Shown here: in pieces, positions 6,809-10,379 of the stretch
Layout of the letters: every line of letters starts with the position of its first letter
Numbering within the stretch: position 1 is the first letter of the stretch
From: Leptospiraceae bacterium
GTDB lineage: Bacteria; Spirochaetota; Leptospiria; Turneriellales; Turneriellaceae
Length of the DNA: 10,379 nucleotides
Direction: 5' to 3'
Assembly (NCBI GenBank): GCA_025057195.1
Contig: JANWWX010000024.1
Span: forward strand, 1 to 10,379
Made by a program: the position numbers and the translations under genes
The notes under the pieces: model-generated
Databases searched by the model: none
What the model was told of the DNA's origin: nothing
The model's input: the letters and a program-made list of their open reading frames with translations, nothing else

Positions 6809-7225
6809 ATGAAAGGGGAAATTATTTCAAAGAGGAATTTTTCCCATCGCATAGCGGGAGGCTTGCTTTTAGCTTGCCTGCACTTTTTTGCCTGCAGCCA
6901 GCCTGCTGATGAGACAGGCAAAAAGAAAGGTGGCATCTGTATCCATGCGGTAGTGGCTACACCCAAGGCAAGTAACTGTGGCCCGTGCACCGGCGGTTCC
7001 CCCACTTGTGACATAAAATATTACACGTACTGCAGCAACGAGAACCGTGCCGAAGACTGCACCGAATATGATGCGAGTTGCAACGCCACAATGGATTTCA
7101 AAGCGGATTACAACGACACTATTGCCTACTATGATGACAAAAGCTGTGAGACAGAAGGCTACACCATAACTTGTCCCAACCCGCGCTACAAGGCTGCTGC
7201 GCCAGAGCACTGCCCTCCGTACTGA
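6809..7225 (+). CDS. Small cysteine-rich predicted lipoprotein, function unknown
   Basis: I do not recognise a family for this 138-residue protein. The N-terminus is a lipoprotein-type signal: a basic n-region (KRNFSHR, 8-14), a hydrophobic core (15-28) and a relaxed lipobox FFAC with C29, with LLAC at C23 as the alternative. The mature part is hydrophilic and has ten further cysteines at 44, 57, 60, 67, 75, 84, 91, 113, 122 and 135, an even number that could form five disulfides. It is also rich in Asp, Asn, Thr and Tyr and contains a CGPC segment (57-60). Disulfide stabilisation in the periplasm or on the surface is inferred. The gene lies between SPFH2 and a tldE-like gene, with its stop 1 base before the latter's TTG. 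The combination of signal peptide, strong SD and packed context makes a real gene likely. Confidence 0.75.
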   Translation: MKGEIISKRNFSHRIAGGLLLACLHFFACSQPADETGKKKGGICIHAVVATPKASNCGPCTGGSPTCDIKYYTYCSNENRAEDCTEYDASCNATMDFKADYNDTIAYYDDKSCETEGYTITCPNPRYKAAAPEHCPPY

Positions 7226-7226
7226 A

Positions 7227-8507
7227 TTGAAAAGCCTGGCCACGCTACTTCGCAAAACAGCCGGCTTGCGTGGCTGGCAGCTCAGCCAGCTGACTCGGCG
7301 CTCACAAGAAGCCTATTGGGTGATGGGTAAAGCGGAGACCGTGCGCTGCAACACCGTGCATAACTATAAACTCCTCGTGCAGACTCCGGTGGATGCCATG
7401 ACAATGGGGGAAAGCAGCACATGCTTCCAGAGTTGGTCTGCGCCACTGCGCACGTTGGTCGAGGAGAGCATCGAACGGGCAAAGCTGGTGCGCAATCCCT
7501 GTTATGATTTTTGCGCCCCTTGGCAAAAGACCGAAGATGACAGCCGGATTTTGGATCCGCAGGTGTGGGATGCAACGCTGGATAGCGTCTTGCACTACGG
7601 CGAAGATTTGCACGAATTTTGCCGCAAAGAACTTTCGGGTTTCACGCTCAACAGCCTCGAACTTTTTTTCGAGGATTTTTCTTATACCATTACCAACCAT
7701 CGCGGGCTTGATCTTGCTGCCGACTCCACACGTGTTGTGGCAGACTACGCACTCACGGCTCCGGACGACCAGCACGAGGTGGTGGTGTTGCAAAAGCGCC
7801 GTTTTTTGGAAGATCTCAAACTGAAAGAGCAACTTGCTGCCGATGCGCAGGTTTTGTCCGCACTCGAACGGGCTGAACTTCCCCCGACAGGAGAATTCCC
7901 GGTTGTACTGGCAGAAGAGGCACTCGATACACTGTTTGATTTTTTTCTGGCGCAACTCGATGGCCATGCTCTCTTTAATCAGTATTCTATTTTCAAAAAA
8001 GGAGATTCCGTTTTACCCGAAGCCATTGAGGAGTGGGATATCAGCTCGACACCGTTCCTCCGCGGCGGCATGCGCTCTTATACCTTCGACGAACTGGGCT
8101 TCCCGATGCGAAAAGTAACATTGGTGAGAAAAAACCAAGTCGAAAATTTTTTGATCGATGGGCGCCACGCTGGCTTGCTGCAGCAACCACACACCAGCGC
8201 CCTGGCCAACGTGGAAGTCAGTTGTGGCGACGTGCCGTACCAAGATTTTCTCGAGGATGGTGTGCTTGAGCTGCTCAAATTTTCCACGTTCCGGCCTAAC
8301 CCGGTTTCGGGGGCATTTTCCGGGGAAATCCGTTTTGGTTACTTTCACCGCCATGGCAAAAAGATCCCTGTCCGCGGTGGTTCGGTTTCGGGAACGACGC
8401 TGGCAGCGTTCACCCGTGCCCGCAAGGCAGCAGAACGTGTGCAACGCGCCCGCTACTATGGACCCAAGGGCATTTTTTTCACTGCGCTGACAGTGGCAGG
8501 CCAGTAG
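7227..8507 (+). CDS. TldE/PmbA-family protein (TldD/TldE protease, non-catalytic type subunit)
   Basis: A 426-residue member of the TldD/PmbA (U62) family. Landmarks are NHRGLDLAADSTRV (157-170), the FLRGGMRSYTFDELGFPMRK core (277-296), the FLIDGRHAG region (308-316) and the late NPVSGAFSGEIRFGY signature (358-372). There is no HExxxH zinc motif, so it matches TldE/PmbA rather than TldD. In E. coli the TldD/TldE heterodimer is a cytoplasmic protease that degrades unfolded or modified peptides, such as pro-microcin B17. No tldD is in the window. TTG at 7227 is taken as the start because residues 1-40 align with the family's N-terminal helix and strand; the first in-frame ATG (near 7323) would remove them. 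There is no SD, and the upstream stop is 1 base away, which fits reinitiation. Confidence 0.88.
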   Translation: MKSLATLLRKTAGLRGWQLSQLTRRSQEAYWVMGKAETVRCNTVHNYKLLVQTPVDAMTMGESSTCFQSWSAPLRTLVEESIERAKLVRNPCYDFCAPWQKTEDDSRILDPQVWDATLDSVLHYGEDLHEFCRKELSGFTLNSLELFFEDFSYTITNHRGLDLAADSTRVVADYALTAPDDQHEVVVLQKRRFLEDLKLKEQLAADAQVLSALERAELPPTGEFPVVLAEEALDTLFDFFLAQLDGHALFNQYSIFKKGDSVLPEAIEEWDISSTPFLRGGMRSYTFDELGFPMRKVTLVRKNQVENFLIDGRHAGLLQQPHTSALANVEVSCGDVPYQDFLEDGVLELLKFSTFRPNPVSGAFSGEIRFGYFHRHGKKIPVRGGSVSGTTLAAFTRARKAAERVQRARYYGPKGIFFTALTVAGQ

Positions 8508-8537
8508 GTTGAATAAAAAGCTGATGTTGGGTGATTC

Positions 8538-8546
8538 TGCTATACT
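8538..8546 (+). promoter_or_regulatory. Extended -10 promoter candidate for gpsA
   Basis: TGCTATACT is an extended -10 element (TG-N-TATACT) in the 83-bp gap between the tldE-like gene and gpsA. It would start transcripts near 8553 and give a leader of about 38 bases. No proper -35 is seen, as expected for this promoter type. The gap shows no terminator for the upstream genes, so read-through is also possible. Confidence 0.45.
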
Positions 8547-8590
8547 GCGAATTTCTCTTGCCGTAGCAGCGTGAAATCATAACTTCAATC

Positions 8591-9586
8591 ATGCGCATCG
8601 CGGTCATTGGTGCCGGCTCGTTTGGCACGGCATTGGCCAAAGTCACAGCGGAAAATGGGCATGACGTCCTGCTGTGGAGCCATTCGCAAGACACCGCCGA
8701 GACAATCCGGCAAAACCGCGAGAATAGCATCTACCTCAAAGGCATCCCACTGCCAGAAAATATTGGGGTCACGACGGACTTTGGCGAAGCCATCGCCCAT
8801 GCCGAGCTTTTGATCAGCGCGACACCGACACAAGTGATTCGCGAGGTCTATACTACTGATAACCGCGCGCAGAAAATTTCTGTACCGGTGGTTGTCGCAT
8901 CCAAGGGCATTGAGAAGAAAACCCATCTTTTGGTGTGCGACATCTTCCAAGAACTTTTTGGTGAACAAAAAAAATCTTTGCTGTTTTTCCTCAGCGGTCC
9001 ATCGTTCGCCCGCGAAATGGCGCTGCGTTTGCCGACAGCCATCACGATTGCTGGCTACGACACTGAGCGCTTGCCGGAAATCCAAAAAATTTTCCACAAC
9101 GAGTATTTCCGTGCCTATGCCACAACCGATGTGGTGGGTGTCGAGCTCGGTGGGGCGCTCAAGAATGTGCTCGCGATCGCAACCGGTATTTCCGACGGAT
9201 TGGGGCTCGGCAATAATGCCCGCGCAGCGCTCATCACACGGGGGCTTGCAGAAATGGCACGGCTGGGCGAAAGGCTTGGCGCGCGGCCCATCACCTTCAT
9301 GGGGCTTGCCGGTATGGGTGACCTGGTGCTCACCTGCACCGGCGAGCTCTCGCGCAACCGCAGTGTGGGTTTGAAATTAGCACAGGGCAAATCGCTGGCT
9401 GAAATCCAAAGCGAGATGCGCATGGTCGCCGAAGGTGTCCCCACCACCGAAAGTGCCTATGAACTTGCCGAGCGGCTGGGTGTGGAGATCCCCATCACAA
9501 CAGCGGTCTACCGCATACTTTACCAAGGCATGCCACCGCAGGAGGCAATCCGAACCCTGATGGCACGCTCGCTCAAGTTTGAATAA
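8591..9586 (+). CDS. gpsA: Glycerol-3-phosphate dehydrogenase [NAD(P)+]
   Basis: A 331-residue enzyme that reduces dihydroxyacetone phosphate to sn-glycerol-3-phosphate, the backbone precursor of phospholipids, in the cytoplasm. The N-terminal Rossmann motif is GAGSFGTALA (7-16). The family signatures follow in order: VVASKGIE (101-108) with K105, LSGPSFA (134-140), and GGALKNVLAIATGISDGLG (187-205) with the catalytic K191. NNARAALITRG (208-218) and GLAGMGDLVLTCTGELSRNR (238-257) complete the set. The length is normal and no key residue is missing. ATG 8591 places the nucleotide-binding strand at the very N-terminus, as usual; no SD is seen in front of it. Its stop TAA abuts the stop of the convergent GH18 gene with no intervening base. 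Confidence 0.97.
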   Translation: MRIAVIGAGSFGTALAKVTAENGHDVLLWSHSQDTAETIRQNRENSIYLKGIPLPENIGVTTDFGEAIAHAELLISATPTQVIREVYTTDNRAQKISVPVVVASKGIEKKTHLLVCDIFQELFGEQKKSLLFFLSGPSFAREMALRLPTAITIAGYDTERLPEIQKIFHNEYFRAYATTDVVGVELGGALKNVLAIATGISDGLGLGNNARAALITRGLAEMARLGERLGARPITFMGLAGMGDLVLTCTGELSRNRSVGLKLAQGKSLAEIQSEMRMVAEGVPTTESAYELAERLGVEIPITTAVYRILYQGMPPQEAIRTLMARSLKFE

Positions 9587-10379
9587 CTATTGCTCCCACC
9601 CCGCACGCCACAGCGCAAGGCCAGCAAAGCCATACTGGTGCACTGCAGTTTGAAAATGCCGGTAGAGCGTGTCGGCTGGATAAAACGCATTTTCGCTGGT
9701 CTTGCGGCGGCAGCCATCGCTGAGTTCTTCTTTTGCCAGGATTTTTTCAAATTGTGTGCGCGAAATGGCACGGGTGCGGCTGCCCTGGAAGTGGTAGCCA
9801 TAAAGCGGGGCGGCGAGCCACACTTTCTCCCGTGGCAACGGCTGCAGCCGCTTTAGGTTTTCGTCCAACCAGGAAATTGTGCTCACACAGCCCGGCGCGC
9901 TGCCCGGCCGGTGCAGGTCGTAAAGCATCACGATGATGCCGTCGGCGGCATTGGCCAAGCGGCCGTGGTCGTGGAAGCCGTGCCACGCCTCCGGCATGCC
10001 AACCGGGGCAAAAACCGGGACAAAAATGCGGATTGCCGGGGAAAGTTCGCTGCGTATTTTATGGATAAATGCCACAAAATCGCCTGCCAGGCGCGGTGGT
10101 AGGTATTCCCAATCCAGGTGGAACGCGCTGGTGGCGGGAAGTTTTACCAAAATGCCACGTAGCGCCGCCACAGTATTTTGCCATTTTGCAGGGTCTTGCA
10201 AAAGCCGGACTCCTGCCGCCACCGAGCGGATGCTGAAAAGCAGGTGGTGTTCTTTGTCGGCGCGCTGCCGCATGCGCAATGCCAACTCAGCAAGTTGTGG
10301 CAACTGGATAGTGCCGTCTGCACTGATGCTGCCCGCCTGCCAGGCGATTGCCGATATCACTTGCCCGTGGGGAGTAAAG
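9587..10379 (-). CDS. GH18-type glycoside hydrolase (partial, N-terminus outside window)
   Basis: The frame is open to the right edge, so an in-frame GTG at 10360 is probably internal and the true start with any signal peptide lies outside. Counting from that GTG, the (beta/alpha)8-barrel landmarks of GH18 appear. SAFHLDWEYLP (78-88) is the catalytic strand-4 motif with D83 and acid/base E85. MLYDLH (145-150) is the strand-6 motif, APLYGYHF (184-191) is strand 7, and GLALWRAGWE (247-256) is the conserved C-terminal strand. The last motif resembles YaaH-type GH18 proteins, which act on N-acetylglucosamine-containing polymers such as peptidoglycan or chitin-like glycans. The first two Asp positions of the DxxDxDxE consensus are Ser and His here, while the essential D and E remain. 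Substrate and location are unproven. It converges on gpsA. Confidence 0.82.
   Translation of the reverse strand, partial: FTPHGQVISAIAWQAGSISADGTIQLPQLAELALRMRQRADKEHHLLFSIRSVAAGVRLLQDPAKWQNTVAALRGILVKLPATSAFHLDWEYLPPRLAGDFVAFIHKIRSELSPAIRIFVPVFAPVGMPEAWHGFHDHGRLANAADGIIVMLYDLHRPGSAPGCVSTISWLDENLKRLQPLPREKVWLAAPLYGYHFQGSRTRAISRTQFEKILAKEELSDGCRRKTSENAFYPADTLYRHFQTAVHQYGFAGLALWRAGWEQ

Noticed and set aside
6977..6988. CGPC in the lipoprotein as a thioredoxin active site
   Set aside because: The flanking sequence lacks the thioredoxin WCGPC context, cis-proline and fold length. With ten cysteines the motif is more likely part of disulfide bonding.
7302..7967. A 221-codon open frame antisense to the tldE-like gene
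   Set aside because: It has no recognisable domain or SD and is completely overlapped by a conserved gene; it is a compositional shadow.
1..10379. Search for tRNA, rRNA, insertion sequences, attachment sites, toxin-antitoxin or defence genes
   Set aside because: Nothing convincing was seen; the window is almost completely filled with housekeeping and envelope genes.

Overview
The window looks like chromosomal DNA of a diderm, respiring bacterium. It carries complex I subunits, a LgtF/WaaE-type glycosyltransferase of the kind that builds LPS core, a membrane-anchored M23 peptidase and a lipoprotein. By eye the base composition is moderately GC-rich. Several genes appear to start with TTG, and clear Shine-Dalgarno (SD) sites occur at only some starts. 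The membrane-anchored M23 protein, TTG starts and relaxed lipobox would suit a spirochaete of the Leptospirales type. That placement is a low-confidence guess, because no rRNA or other decisive marker is present. I see no mobile element, tRNA, rRNA or CRISPR array, and no gene-free stretch longer than about 85 bases.

Left block (1-4824, minus strand). Read in the direction of transcription, this is one tightly packed run: nuoG, nuoI, an M23 metallopeptidase, a family 2 glycosyltransferase, a class I methyltransferase, and a second methyltransferase with a zinc-ribbon N-terminus that runs off the left edge. Every junction overlaps, by 1, 4, 1, 32 and 14 bases in that order, so the genes are probably co-transcribed and translationally coupled. 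The first two encode iron-sulfur subunits of NADH:quinone oxidoreductase. The other four look like envelope and surface-glycan genes. nuoH is missing from its usual place between nuoG and nuoI.

Middle block (4884-9586, plus strand). A 59-bp divergent spacer separates nuoG from two tandem SPFH/stomatin-like membrane proteins with a 4-base overlap. These are followed by a small cysteine-rich predicted lipoprotein, a TldE/PmbA-family protein one base downstream, and gpsA (glycerol-3-phosphate dehydrogenase for phospholipid synthesis). gpsA has its own extended -10 promoter candidate.

Right edge (9587-10379, minus strand). A GH18-type glycoside hydrolase, cut by the window edge, converges on gpsA with the two stop codons directly abutting.

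Most of the content is familiar housekeeping and envelope biology, and I do not see a clear new defence or mobile system. The items most worth a second look are the compact NuoG (512 aa) that keeps all four cluster motifs including N7, the nuoG-nuoI pair coupled to envelope genes without nuoH, the cysteine-rich lipoprotein between the SPFH pair and tldE, and the possible leaderless start of the first SPFH gene.
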